A DNA stretch of 11,603 bases from an uncultured Lachnospiraceae bacterium. GTDB taxonomy: Bacteria > Bacillota > Clostridia > Lachnospirales > Lachnospiraceae. How positions within the stretch are numbered: the first letter of the stretch is position 1; the number at the start of each line of letters is the position of its first letter. Where the stretch lies: the NCBI GenBank assembly GCA_910586705.1, contig CAJUJK010000050.1:1-11603 (forward strand), written 5' to 3'. The notes below the pieces were generated by a model. The model saw only the letters and a program-made list of their open reading frames with translations, did no database searches and was not told where the DNA came from. Of the stretch, positions 5,423 through 11,603 are shown in pieces. The position numbers and the translations under genes are program-made.

Positions 5423-7474
5423 TTATTCTCTGTAGAGCGATTTGCTATTCATAAATGCTTTACGCGTATGATACGCTTCTTCCGGTGTTATCCCCCGGAT
5501 ATTCCATTTTCTCACATTTTCATATGTATCTTCCGGCTCATTATCTTCCATCCGGCTTTTTAGTATACCAATACAGGGATGCCCTGTATTAATCTGAATA
5601 ACTGGTTCGCATTCCAAGTCACAAATAACTTCTTTGTGCAGTGTATTTCCATAATCCTGTCCGCAATAACAGTCATCTGGATATTGAAAATCGGTCGCCT
5701 CGGTCAACCTGTATGTCGGATAATTCACCGCTGGTCTTCCCAGTTTGCTATCCGCCCGGTATTGCTTGTAAATGATCTGCATTTCCCTCAACATTTTCAG
5801 CGGATTAGCAAGCAGCTTGTCAACAATCTCCGAAGATATTTGCCGTTCATTTGCAAGGTTATCTACTGCGCTCCGAAACAGTTCGTCAAATCTATCCACA
5901 CGAATAATCAAACATGGATTCTCGTCAAACTGCTCATTATCATGTTGGGTTCCTTTCAAGATAGACTGTTTGTAATCATTAATCCAAACAAAGTCCTCAT
6001 CTTTCCAAATCCAAAAATATTCCTGCTGATACTGCCATTCGCTATGTTTCCAAGGCTCTTTCTGATACTGAGCAACCCTGATATTACATTCTGCAAAAAT
6101 CCGTTCTATGGCTTTAAAAAGTAGCATTTTTTCTCCCCCTAGAAGACAGAATGTGCTCTCGGTGACTGCTGCGACACTCTGTTTCGCATTTTTAGTAAAG
6201 CATTCTATAAACCCCTGCGGCATTCCCGCTTCCCGAAAAAACATTTCGGATAATATAGTAGCCATATCCAACATATGACGGTTTTCGTTCAATCTTGCGG
6301 CGTTGCTGATCCCAGCGTACATTTTTTCGCGTTTTCTCAATTCTCCCAGTTTCCCGTGCAACAACTCGGAAAAACTTATTTCTTCCATCATACGAAGAAA
6401 CCATTGAATATATCCAACACATACCGTAGTCAGCCATATAGGATTTTGGGAAAGAATGCGCAATGCACGAGAATTCTCCTCACTATCCACAAATCCGTCA
6501 ATCTTCAAATATATCAACCGCGCGTTCTGCGACTCGCAGGTATCAAGATATTCCCCCGTAATCAGCGCACATGCATCAATCCACTCAGGCTCAGAATCCG
6601 TACCGACAGTATCAGTCATTCTCCCTCTAAAAGTGCTGCGAATTAAATCATCGACCGTGTTCCGCATACTGTTCTTTCGGTCCCTCACCCGCTCCATCTT
6701 GACATCATCCAGAATACAAACGCTTCCCGAAGATTGTGACAAATGTTTCAGCGCATCCCGCCGTTTTCCTGTCGCCGCAATCAGTTCCCTGTTAAGCATC
6801 TGATCCCCAAAAGTATAAGCGCCAACTACCTTGGCAAGCTCAGTCTTTCCTGACCCGCTTTGCCCGTCAATCCAGAGTGTCAGCTTCATAAATTCGGGCT
6901 CCCCAATCGACCTGAAAAACCTATTCGAAATTGACATGATATTATGCAAAAATAAGGTATAAAAGATATTCGGATTTCGATTATATTCACGAAATAGTTT
7001 CTCCGCTGTCTCCGCCAGCCCTTGGGATATTGCAACATTCGGAATAAACATGTGCCCAACTCCCGAATATATTTCTGGATGAAATCCGTCAGCCGCAATG
7101 CTGGTATTTGTGAAAGCATACATTTGTCTCCCTTCGACCTCCTGTAATCCATTGCGTTCAGTTTGATATTCCGTATCATATACTGTAAAATATATCGCAG
7201 ATACCGTATTATAAATTGCTTGGTAGAATGCGTCTCCTTCTTTCACAAACAACGGAAGTTCCTGTAGAAAACAGTGCCGTTTCAACTGTTGCAACGTAAC
7301 CGTTCTTTCGAAAGTTCTTCCTCCCTCCGCACTCACAATAAATTTGTACTTGCACATTCCCTCCTTCCCAAAGATAATTTTTTTGACACCCAAAATAAAA
7401 TCCGTCACCTTGATGCCATTTTTGATATAGCATCCTTCATCTTGCGTATAACCTTCGATTTGTATTTTTTCCAT
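5423..7474 (-). CDS. P-loop ATPase of the mobile element, SF3/DUF927-like
   Basis: A 683-residue protein with one ATPase module in the middle. Walker A is GQSGSGKT at 204-211, Walker B is VCILDD at 252-257, and ALITGE at 303-308 sits where SF3/AAA+ proteins carry the sensor or motif C; Arg319 in NARLIYL is a possible arginine finger. The N-terminal 190 residues and the C-terminal 300 do not match anything I recognise; CYCGQDYG near 615-625 is Cys-containing but is not a clear zinc site. The arrangement resembles DUF927-like and SF3-like helicases that replicate phage or plasmid DNA. I infer a replicative ATPase for the excised element, because it is the first gene of an operon with xis and int. 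AAAGGAGG lies 9 bases before the ATG. No primase or nuclease motif is seen, and a defence ATPase cannot be ruled out. Confidence 0.7.
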   Translation of the reverse strand: MEKIQIEGYTQDEGCYIKNGIKVTDFILGVKKIIFGKEGMCKYKFIVSAEGGRTFERTVTLQQLKRHCFLQELPLFVKEGDAFYQAIYNTVSAIYFTVYDTEYQTERNGLQEVEGRQMYAFTNTSIAADGFHPEIYSGVGHMFIPNVAISQGLAETAEKLFREYNRNPNIFYTLFLHNIMSISNRFFRSIGEPEFMKLTLWIDGQSGSGKTELAKVVGAYTFGDQMLNRELIAATGKRRDALKHLSQSSGSVCILDDVKMERVRDRKNSMRNTVDDLIRSTFRGRMTDTVGTDSEPEWIDACALITGEYLDTCESQNARLIYLKIDGFVDSEENSRALRILSQNPIWLTTVCVGYIQWFLRMMEEISFSELLHGKLGELRKREKMYAGISNAARLNENRHMLDMATILSEMFFREAGMPQGFIECFTKNAKQSVAAVTESTFCLLGGEKMLLFKAIERIFAECNIRVAQYQKEPWKHSEWQYQQEYFWIWKDEDFVWINDYKQSILKGTQHDNEQFDENPCLIIRVDRFDELFRSAVDNLANERQISSEIVDKLLANPLKMLREMQIIYKQYRADSKLGRPAVNYPTYRLTEATDFQYPDDCYCGQDYGNTLHKEVICDLECEPVIQINTGHPCIGILKSRMEDNEPEDTYENVRKWNIRGITPEEAYHTRKAFMNSKSLYRE

Positions 7475-7553
7475 CTCTGTTGTCCTCCTTTGTCCATATA
7501 ATATACCCCTGTCTCCATTTTTTAAAATCAGTTTTTTTCCGTATGATTTCTAA

Positions 7554-7587
7554 ATGTTGTATGTTTATAATTCGTCATATGCAACAT
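7554..7587. promoter_or_regulatory. Inverted repeat in the leader region of the ATPase-xis-int operon
   Basis: ATGTTGTATG (7554-7563) faces CATATGCAACAT (7576-7587), with a 12-base A/T-rich centre; the outer six bases pair exactly and the inner four (TATG/CATA) pair after a 2-base offset. It lies about 80-110 bases upstream of the operon start, where an operator would be expected. A TATATT/TATTAT box nearer the gene, around 7498-7506, may be the -10, but I could not find a good -35, so no promoter is claimed. Confidence 0.35.
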
Positions 7588-7660
7588 ATTGATTTCATAG
7601 AGAAAATATAGACATGTAACAGTAACAAAAACTTTTTTCAACAGAAGATGTTTAGATAAT

Positions 7661-7690
7661 AAAAACCAGAGACTTTCTTGCAATCTCTGG
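7661..7690 (-). terminator. Intrinsic terminator of the 403-residue protein gene
   Basis: On the minus strand CCAGAGA and TCTCTGG form a perfect 7-base stem around an 11-base loop, followed by TTTTTATTA. It starts 10 bases after the stop codon of the 7701-8912 gene. It separates that gene from the ATPase-xis-int operon, so the two units are transcribed independently. Confidence 0.85.
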
Positions 7691-7700
7691 TCTTTATCAT

Positions 7701-8912
7701 TTATTCTGCCGACAATTTTATATAATCGGATATAAGAATTGTCTCGCTCTCTCTTTCATTCAAATAATTTCTTATGTTAGATAAATCCCACAATTCTTCC
7801 TCTGTACAGTACAAATCTGATAGTCCGTTTTTATATCTCCCCCTTTCCTTATCTGACTTTTTAATCTGTCTTAAAATTTCTACTTCTGGATAGGAAGACT
7901 TTTTTCTCCTTTCTCTCACTTTTTCATTCTGACACAATATTTTATTTAAAGTTTCCAGTTCCCTTATAGCTTCTTTTGAAATATATTTAAAGTCTTCTAT
8001 TGAATCTGCTTTTAACTGATGCGTAATGACTTCACAAAATAGCGATGTGCACGCCTCAATGCACCCCTCTCTATTCCCAACATCTTCCTGTGTTGCCTTA
8101 TCAGCCAGTTTTTCTTCGCCCTTTTTTACTTTCGCTCCCCCTGTTATAAAACACCATAACGCATATTGGCATAAATCTTCGCTGCAAATTCTTTTCATTT
8201 TCTCATAAGCCCCTTGAAGTATTGCATTTTCCAATTCACCCGTCTCGAAAAATCTTTTCTCATCCTCTTGAGGCACATTATATTTAGTATCCTTTTTACA
8301 TAAATGCACGCACTCAGTTCTTTCTGCCTTTCTTATTCCTCCGGCTTTTTCCATGACAGCCATCCACTTTTGATGCCATTCTTTTACCATCCGATACTGA
8401 TATTTATAAAACTCTTTTCGCTTCTTCTTATCGGACTCTGACTTGGCATCTTTACTAACAAATAAGCTTTTCCTGTAAAGAGCCTCCTGTAGATTTTCAT
8501 AATTATCACAGACTACCTGTTCTATTCTGCATGCTCGCTGATTAAATATATCCATACACGTCTTTTCATTTCCTTCATTTACTGGATATGGCAAAATCGC
8601 CGTTAAGGAATTTATCAGCCATTGTACTTCACTCGGTGTAACTTCTTCCTTCTTTTTACCACAGATATACAATATATCATTCAGATAGAAATGTGTATAT
8701 TTACCAAGCCGAAAAACAAATCTTTCCTTTTTATTATTTGCGCTTTGTTTAAACCAATCTATTTCCTCCGAAGTCATGTTCAGTTTTTTATTCAATCTGT
8801 ACCAGATTTTTTTCGATACACTTTTCTTATCCTCTTTTACACCCGCCGTTACTTTCTGCCATCTTTGAAAAACCTCTTCCATGCTATAAACATTATCATT
8901 TATTTCTGCCAT
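7701..8912 (-). CDS. Unrecognised Lys-rich protein with its own promoter and terminator
   Basis: A 403-residue, soluble, charged and mainly helical protein that I do not recognise. The N-terminal 100 residues (FQRWQKVTAGVKED, then KKIWYRLNKKLNMTSEEIDW) have the look of a compact helical domain, followed by a Tyr/Phe-rich segment LGKYTHFYLNDILYICGKKK at 70-89. The middle is rich in Lys/Arg/Glu (about 155-180), and Cys residues are scattered (CSEDLCQYALWC near 243-254) without a clear metal-binding spacing. No P-loop, nuclease motif, membrane segment or signal peptide is visible. The ATG at 8912 is preferred over the in-frame TTG just before it because AGAAGGGGG sits 7 bases upstream. It has its own promoter, two palindromes upstream and a terminator, and lies upstream of the element's operon. 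It could be a regulator, a replication factor or defence cargo. Its low G+C suggests recent acquisition. Confidence 0.75.
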   Translation of the reverse strand: MAEINDNVYSMEEVFQRWQKVTAGVKEDKKSVSKKIWYRLNKKLNMTSEEIDWFKQSANNKKERFVFRLGKYTHFYLNDILYICGKKKEEVTPSEVQWLINSLTAILPYPVNEGNEKTCMDIFNQRACRIEQVVCDNYENLQEALYRKSLFVSKDAKSESDKKKRKEFYKYQYRMVKEWHQKWMAVMEKAGGIRKAERTECVHLCKKDTKYNVPQEDEKRFFETGELENAILQGAYEKMKRICSEDLCQYALWCFITGGAKVKKGEEKLADKATQEDVGNREGCIEACTSLFCEVITHQLKADSIEDFKYISKEAIRELETLNKILCQNEKVRERRKKSSYPEVEILRQIKKSDKERGRYKNGLSDLYCTEEELWDLSNIRNYLNERESETILISDYIKLSAE

Positions 8913-8938
8913 CAAAAATCCCCCTTCTATTAATAATT

Positions 8939-8957
8939 ATGGATTTTAAAAATCCAT
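8939..8957. promoter_or_regulatory. Perfect palindrome upstream of the 403-residue protein gene
   Basis: ATGGATTTTAAAAATCCAT pairs 9 bases on each side of a single central A. It lies 13 bases upstream of the gene's AGAAGGGGG ribosome binding site, in the transcribed leader. It is most simply an operator for a dimeric repressor, possibly the gene's own product. As RNA it could only form a very tight hairpin. A further AAATCC half-site follows at 8959-8964. Confidence 0.45.
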
Positions 8958-8997
8958 TAAATCCAGAAAAATTGTGTTTTTCATTCCTTATTTCTCA

Positions 8998-9026
8998 ATT
9001 TTAAGTCAATATAGTCTTTTTGTCAC
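8998..9026 (-). promoter_or_regulatory. Promoter of the 403-residue protein gene
   Basis: On the minus strand GTGACA (9026-9021) and TAAAAT (9003-8998) are 17 bases apart, each with one mismatch to the consensus. The gene starts about 86 bases downstream of the -10. An inverted repeat TTTGTC-ACCA-GACAAA at 9019-9034 covers the -35 box, a classic place for a repressor to block RNA polymerase. Confidence 0.55.
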
Positions 9027-9034
9027 CAGACAAA
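9019..9034. promoter_or_regulatory. Inverted repeat over the -35 box, possible operator
   Basis: TTTGTC (9019-9024) and GACAAA (9029-9034) are perfect inverted arms around ACCA. The site overlaps the -35 element of the promoter at 8998-9026, so a bound repressor would occlude it. The short spacer and half-sites fit an HTH dimer. The cognate regulator is not identifiable from the window. Confidence 0.45.
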
Positions 9035-9159
9035 TATCGCGCTTTTTCGTCCACAAAATAAAATCGCCCATGCCAAAGTATAATTGACCATGCCTCTCAT
9101 CACTTCCTTCAAATATGCTCTATAAACACTTAACTTTACCAATCAAATTTTTATCTCCC

Positions 9160-9206
9160 TTTCTATGGATTTGGTGGATAAATATAATCCACCAGCCCCA
9201 TAGAAA
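9160..9206. ncRNA. Nested stem-loop below the 26-residue peptide gene
   Basis: The outer arms TTTCTATGG (9160-9168) and CCATAGAAA (9198-9206) pair over 9 bases. Inside, GGTGGAT (9173-9179) and ATCCACC (9187-9193) pair over 7 bases around an A/T loop, with a symmetrical 4-by-4 internal loop between the stems. It lies 28 bases after the small peptide's stop codon. The perfect outer stem and lack of a U-run on either strand argue for a structured 3' UTR or small RNA rather than a plain terminator. No known RNA family is recognised. Confidence 0.4.
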
Positions 9207-9234
9207 TCACAATAAAAAATTCTTCCTTTACCCG

Positions 9235-9315
9235 TCACCTTTCCCCAATCTTATTCAACGCCGCCACTATCGTAGAAAAAATCCCGATCAGAACCGCTTT
9301 TAAAACCTCATTCAT
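9235..9315 (-). CDS. 26-residue hydrophobic peptide, possible type I toxin-like or regulatory peptide
   Basis: A short ORF starts MNEVLKAVLIGIFST and ends NKIGER. AAGGTGG stands 5 bases before the ATG, a good ribosome binding site, which is the main reason for calling it a gene. Residues 4-20 are almost wholly hydrophobic, with one Lys, enough for a short membrane helix; the C-terminus is charged. The size and layout recall type I toxin peptides or small amphipathic membrane-active peptides, but there is no specific family match. It lies 54 bases after the second DUF5688 gene, in the same direction, so it could be the last gene of that operon, and is followed by the nested hairpin at 9160-9206. 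I see no antisense promoter with confidence, so a toxin-antitoxin role is only a hypothesis. Confidence 0.5.
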   Translation of the reverse strand: MNEVLKAVLIGIFSTIVAALNKIGER

Positions 9316-9369
9316 CCGTACCACCTTCTTCCTTATATATAAGCTGTCAGAATACCCGCCCTCATATAT

Positions 9370-10275
9370 TCAGGCACACATTCTGATCTCATCCGCCGTC
9401 CCGTCGTAGAAATACGCATGGTCTGTAAGGCGTTCCTCCTCGTCAACATCCATTTCGTTCACCATTTTTACCATGCCGCTATAAATTTCCATGCCGCTTC
9501 CGTCTCCTGCCGGGACAAAAATGGTTTCATTGACGGAGGACGGCAGGATGAAGAAATTCTTCCCGCCGGCAAATTCCCGCACCAGCTTCCTGTCCAGAAT
9601 CCCTGCCGCCCCGTAAAACTTTGCCGTGTTGGTAAGGATATACGCCTTTTCTGACTTCCCTGCATCCTCCAGATTCGGCTTATCCGACTCAAAGTAACCC
9701 TGCTCCACGACGAACCTGTAGATGTCCCGAAATTGATAGCCGTCAGCTATCAAGTTTGCCATCGCCTGTTTATGTAACCGCTCCGCGCTGATCCCGTAGA
9801 TTTCTAACATCCTGCGGTCAATCTTGATCCCGACGCAGCGCCTTCCAATCTCCCCACGGACAATGTAAACCACCGACATGTCCAGCACCGGCTTGGAAAC
9901 AACCCGTTCCAGCATTTCCCGATTCTCTTTTGTGGCGAGAAGGACAGGATATATATCCCCTTTGATCTGTTCCCAGCACGTCATCTTCTGCAGCAGTTCC
10001 CTGACACCGTCCGTCTCACGGTGCTCTTCACAGACCTTGGCTATGATACGGATGCATCCCCCCATATCCGCATTCCCGCCATTGTACAGCCTGTAAAACC
10101 ATTCCAACGGGATAAGCAGGTCTATGCTCCCTTTCCCTCCAGCCATTTCCACCACAATGCCGTCATAGTGTTTTCCATTATTTTTCAGTATCTTTTCCGT
10201 TTTGACCGTGGCATAGCCGCCGTATATTTTCTGCAGCCCCTTTAATACGCTTTTCTTAAACGCTTCATATTTCAT
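9370..10275 (-). CDS. DUF5688 family protein, second paralog
   Basis: A 301-residue cytoplasmic protein of a family I know mainly from Lachnospiraceae mobile and accessory regions; its biochemical role is unknown. Shared landmarks are IKGDIYPVLL (104-113), LTNTAKFYGAAGILDRK (214-230) and FFILPSSVNETIFVPA (241-256), the blocks that align with the neighbouring paralog. The ATG at 10275 is chosen because AGAGGAG sits about 8 bases before it and MKYEAFKK matches the paralog's MSFKEFTE. An upstream in-frame start at 10317 would add 14 residues that are not shared. It lies 48 bases after the first paralog's stop codon, in the same operon. An imperfect inverted repeat (CAGAAT...ATTCTG) spans the stop codon. 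No catalytic motif, membrane segment or metal site stands out. Confidence 0.75.
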   Translation of the reverse strand: MKYEAFKKSVLKGLQKIYGGYATVKTEKILKNNGKHYDGIVVEMAGGKGSIDLLIPLEWFYRLYNGGNADMGGCIRIIAKVCEEHRETDGVRELLQKMTCWEQIKGDIYPVLLATKENREMLERVVSKPVLDMSVVYIVRGEIGRRCVGIKIDRRMLEIYGISAERLHKQAMANLIADGYQFRDIYRFVVEQGYFESDKPNLEDAGKSEKAYILTNTAKFYGAAGILDRKLVREFAGGKNFFILPSSVNETIFVPAGDGSGMEIYSGMVKMVNEMDVDEEERLTDHAYFYDGTADEIRMCA

Positions 10276-10323
10276 GCTTTTTTCTCCTCTGCCCATGTCT
10301 CGTTTCCATACGGACATCCCTCA

Positions 10324-11232
10324 TCACGCGACAATCTTTAATGCCTCCTCATCCCTGCTGTACCTATATATGTGGTAAGACAGCCGCTCCCCGATATCTA
10401 TCTGGGTATCGTTTACTTCCCGCACCATTCCCGCCAGCCGTTCATATTCTGACTCATCCTTTGGCGGCAGTACAATGGTTTCATGCAGGGAACCGGGCAG
10501 TACAAGGAATCTGTCCCCAACTTTGTCCGCGATCATCCGCAAGGTTTTCTTATCAAGGATCTCCGCTGCCCCGAAGCACTTACGGCAGTTTGTCAGGACG
10601 TACATATCCGTATCCCGTGAAGCGTTACCATCTTCTTTTGTTAAGCTGATGCCCATTATGTGTTCTACAATGGTATTAATATCGGTAAAATCGGCTTCCC
10701 CGTCAGCGCGCATATTTATCATAGCTGTCTGGTAAAGATTTTCCTCTTCCTGCCCCCACATTTCCATATGACCGTTACAGATAAGGATCGTCCCGATGTC
10801 CTCCTGTGCATGGTTCCTCGCCACGGCATAATAGGCTACTGCCAGATCCATAAAGATTCTGTGTGGTATCTTTTCAAGCAGTTCCTTATTCTGTTCCGCA
10901 TTAATGAGTTTCGGATAAATATCCCCTTGGACAGTTCTCCAGATTCGGAATCCCGATATATCGACATCCGGTGTTTCCTCCTGTTCCAGAATCAGCCTGT
11001 AGACCTCATCCACAATCTCACCAAACCTCATCCTGTCGGATTCATACTCCCGGTAAAACGCATCCAGATATACACATGGTCCGATATCTTCCCCGCTTTT
11101 TATAGCATCAATCCCAGTGCGCTTCACATTATTATTCTTGATCACGTCATGTTTTTTAATCTGAAATGCGTCGCCCGCCTTCGCACGGATTGCTTCTAAA
11201 ACATTCTCTGTAAATTCTTTAAAACTCATCAT
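10324..11232 (-). CDS. DUF5688 family protein, first paralog
   Basis: A 302-residue protein paralogous to the next gene. Matching blocks are VQGDIYPKLINAEQNKELLE (101-120), followed by a hydrophobic FMDLAVAYY, then YVLTNCRKCFGAAEILDKK (211-229) and FLVLPGSLHETIVLPP (242-257). Overall the two are clearly related but well diverged, so the duplication is old. GGAGG is 11 bases before the ATG at 11232, and a second ATG follows directly. A closer out-of-frame ATG, 4 bases after GGAGG, opens only a 6-codon ORF that overlaps the start. The gene follows the upstream partial gene by 45 bases. The family's function is unknown to me. The C-terminal YHIYRYSRDEE resembles the paralog's HAYFYDGTADE, so the end is conserved too. 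Confidence 0.75.
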   Translation of the reverse strand: MMSFKEFTENVLEAIRAKAGDAFQIKKHDVIKNNNVKRTGIDAIKSGEDIGPCVYLDAFYREYESDRMRFGEIVDEVYRLILEQEETPDVDISGFRIWRTVQGDIYPKLINAEQNKELLEKIPHRIFMDLAVAYYAVARNHAQEDIGTILICNGHMEMWGQEEENLYQTAMINMRADGEADFTDINTIVEHIMGISLTKEDGNASRDTDMYVLTNCRKCFGAAEILDKKTLRMIADKVGDRFLVLPGSLHETIVLPPKDESEYERLAGMVREVNDTQIDIGERLSYHIYRYSRDEEALKIVA

Positions 11233-11277
11233 ATGTCATCCATCCTCCATTCTTCTGTGCAGCTATTCCTATCCAGT

Positions 11278-11603
11278 CTATGCCGCTTCTGTTGATTTCG
11301 TCCGTTTCAGCGCAGACATCACCCTGCCGTAGAGTTCTGCGCTCATCGCTCCCGGCTCCTTGATCTGGTATCTGCTCTGCACCGTTTCCATAGTCACACC
11401 CGTCCTGTCAAGTTCCGCCTGCAGGGAATCCATCTGCGCCTTGGAAATCGCCGCAGAATCTTTTGGCGTTTTCCCCGCTGCTTTTTTCTGCCCCGGCTTT
11501 TGCGCTGGTTCCGCTTTGCTTCCAGTTCCCGAAGCGGCTTTCCCTTTACGGGCAGCCGTCGTCCCTGCTCCCTTTTCTTTCAGTTCATATACAGGCTCTC
11601 CTC
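11278..11603 (-). CDS. 3' end of an unidentified gene with an Ala/Lys/Gly-rich linker
   Basis: Only the last 108 codons are present; the start lies beyond the right edge. The sequence begins EPVYELKEKGAG, passes through a low-complexity stretch of Ala, Lys, Gly and Pro of about 50 residues (KKAAGKTPKDSAA), and ends in a compact helical tail with ISKAQMDSLQAELDRTGVTM followed by SAELYGRVMSALKRTK, then STEAA and TAG at 11278-11280. A disordered linker leading to a short helical tail of this kind occurs in several phage and conjugative-element DNA-handling proteins (RecT/ERF or single-strand-binding types). That resemblance is a guess, and the actual domain is outside the window. It is the first visible gene of the unit carrying the DUF5688 pair. 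Confidence 0.7.
   Translation of the reverse strand, partial: GEPVYELKEKGAGTTAARKGKAASGTGSKAEPAQKPGQKKAAGKTPKDSAAISKAQMDSLQAELDRTGVTMETVQSRYQIKEPGAMSAELYGRVMSALKRTKSTEAA

Larger units (their letters stand above)
8913..9234. other. A+T-rich intergenic region with promoter, palindromes and structured element
   Basis: No gene is supported here. It holds, from high to low coordinates, a nested hairpin (9160-9206), two copies of CCATGCC exactly 20 bases apart (9068-9074 and 9088-9094), an inverted repeat overlapping the -35 of a promoter (8998-9034), and a 19-base palindrome just before the ribosome binding site (8939-8957). A change in base composition between the DUF5688 side and the A+T-rich side falls within it, so it may contain the right boundary of the mobile element. 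I found no direct repeat pairing it with the other side of the element. Confidence 0.45.

Noticed and set aside
5579..6124. 181-residue plus-strand open frame
   Set aside because: It lies wholly opposite the P-loop ATPase gene, has no ribosome binding site and shows a composition typical of an antisense shadow.
9023..9100. 25-codon minus-strand ORF beginning MRGMVNYTLAW
   Set aside because: It has a plausible GAAGGAAG upstream, but it runs into the promoter of the next gene, has no family match and no supporting context. It is too weak to call.
3620..9145. AACTTTAC plus a shared ATC on both sides of the integrase operon as att sites
   Set aside because: Only 8 contiguous bases agree (around 3627 and 9133), in A+T-rich DNA, which is within chance over regions of this size.
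9115..9303. 62-residue plus-strand open frame
   Set aside because: It is antisense to the small peptide and the nested hairpin, lacks a ribosome binding site and has an unnatural Phe/Pro/Ile/His-rich composition.
10660..11199. 179-residue plus-strand open frame
   Set aside because: It is the complement of the first DUF5688 gene, with no start signal and a His/Ile/Phe-rich shadow composition.
1..11603. CRISPR array or rRNA/tRNA genes
   Set aside because: I saw no regularly spaced repeats of CRISPR length and no complete tRNA or rRNA sequence on either strand.

Overview
The window looks like a Bacillota genome, most likely a Clostridia/Lachnospiraceae gut anaerobe. The reasons are strong purine-rich ribosome binding sites (AAGGAGG, GGGAGG) before nearly every gene, moderate-to-low G+C, TTG starts, and families I associate with that group (DUF5688 paralogs, Rpn/PDDEXK_2 nucleases, a Tn916-type integrase with a small excisionase). 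Every gene I can support lies on the minus strand, so transcription runs from high to low coordinates. The taxonomic call is inference from style and families; I could not search a database.

Region by region, in order of transcription. (A) 11603-9370: the 3' end of an unidentified gene with an Ala/Lys/Gly-rich linker (11278-11603), then two paralogous DUF5688 proteins (10324-11232 and 9370-10275) in a close operon, then a 26-residue hydrophobic peptide gene (9235-9315) followed by a nested stem-loop (9160-9206). This part reads as the most G+C-rich in the window. (B) 9026-7661: an A+T-rich transcription unit with its own promoter, two inverted repeats that could be operators, an unrecognised 403-residue Lys-rich protein (7701-8912) and a clear intrinsic terminator (7661-7690). 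(C) 7474-3635: the core of an integrated mobile element, written as one operon: a 683-residue P-loop (AAA+/SF3-like) ATPase, an excisionase-like HTH protein, a tyrosine recombinase with a TTG start, and an overlapping ribbon-helix-helix/mobilisation-like protein. (D) 3629-2170: an Rpn-type PD-(D/E)XK nuclease gene with its own promoter, an ATGA-coupled 70-residue partner, and a degraded second copy of the nuclease C-terminus. (E) 2056-345: a strongly A+T-rich two-gene unit of a DUF262 (GmrS/ParB-fold) protein and a MAE_28990-type HEPN protein with an intact RNRIAH motif, 2 bases apart. (F) 344-1: no gene, but a strong hairpin, three TAGAACCA repeats and two GGTATCA repeats, resembling an element end or site-specific recombination region.

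Taken together this is a mobile island with integration/excision and probably replication genes, carrying accessory cargo. The likeliest unusual system is the DUF262-HEPN pair, which has the architecture of an NTP-sensing or nuclease regulator coupled to a HEPN RNase and so looks like a two-gene defence or toxin-antitoxin-like module. It is bracketed by an exact 13-base direct repeat (266-278 and 2124-2136). The coupling of Rpn to a small C-terminal-domain-like protein, the 26-residue peptide with a structured RNA, and the orphan 403-residue gene with paired palindromes are secondary leads.
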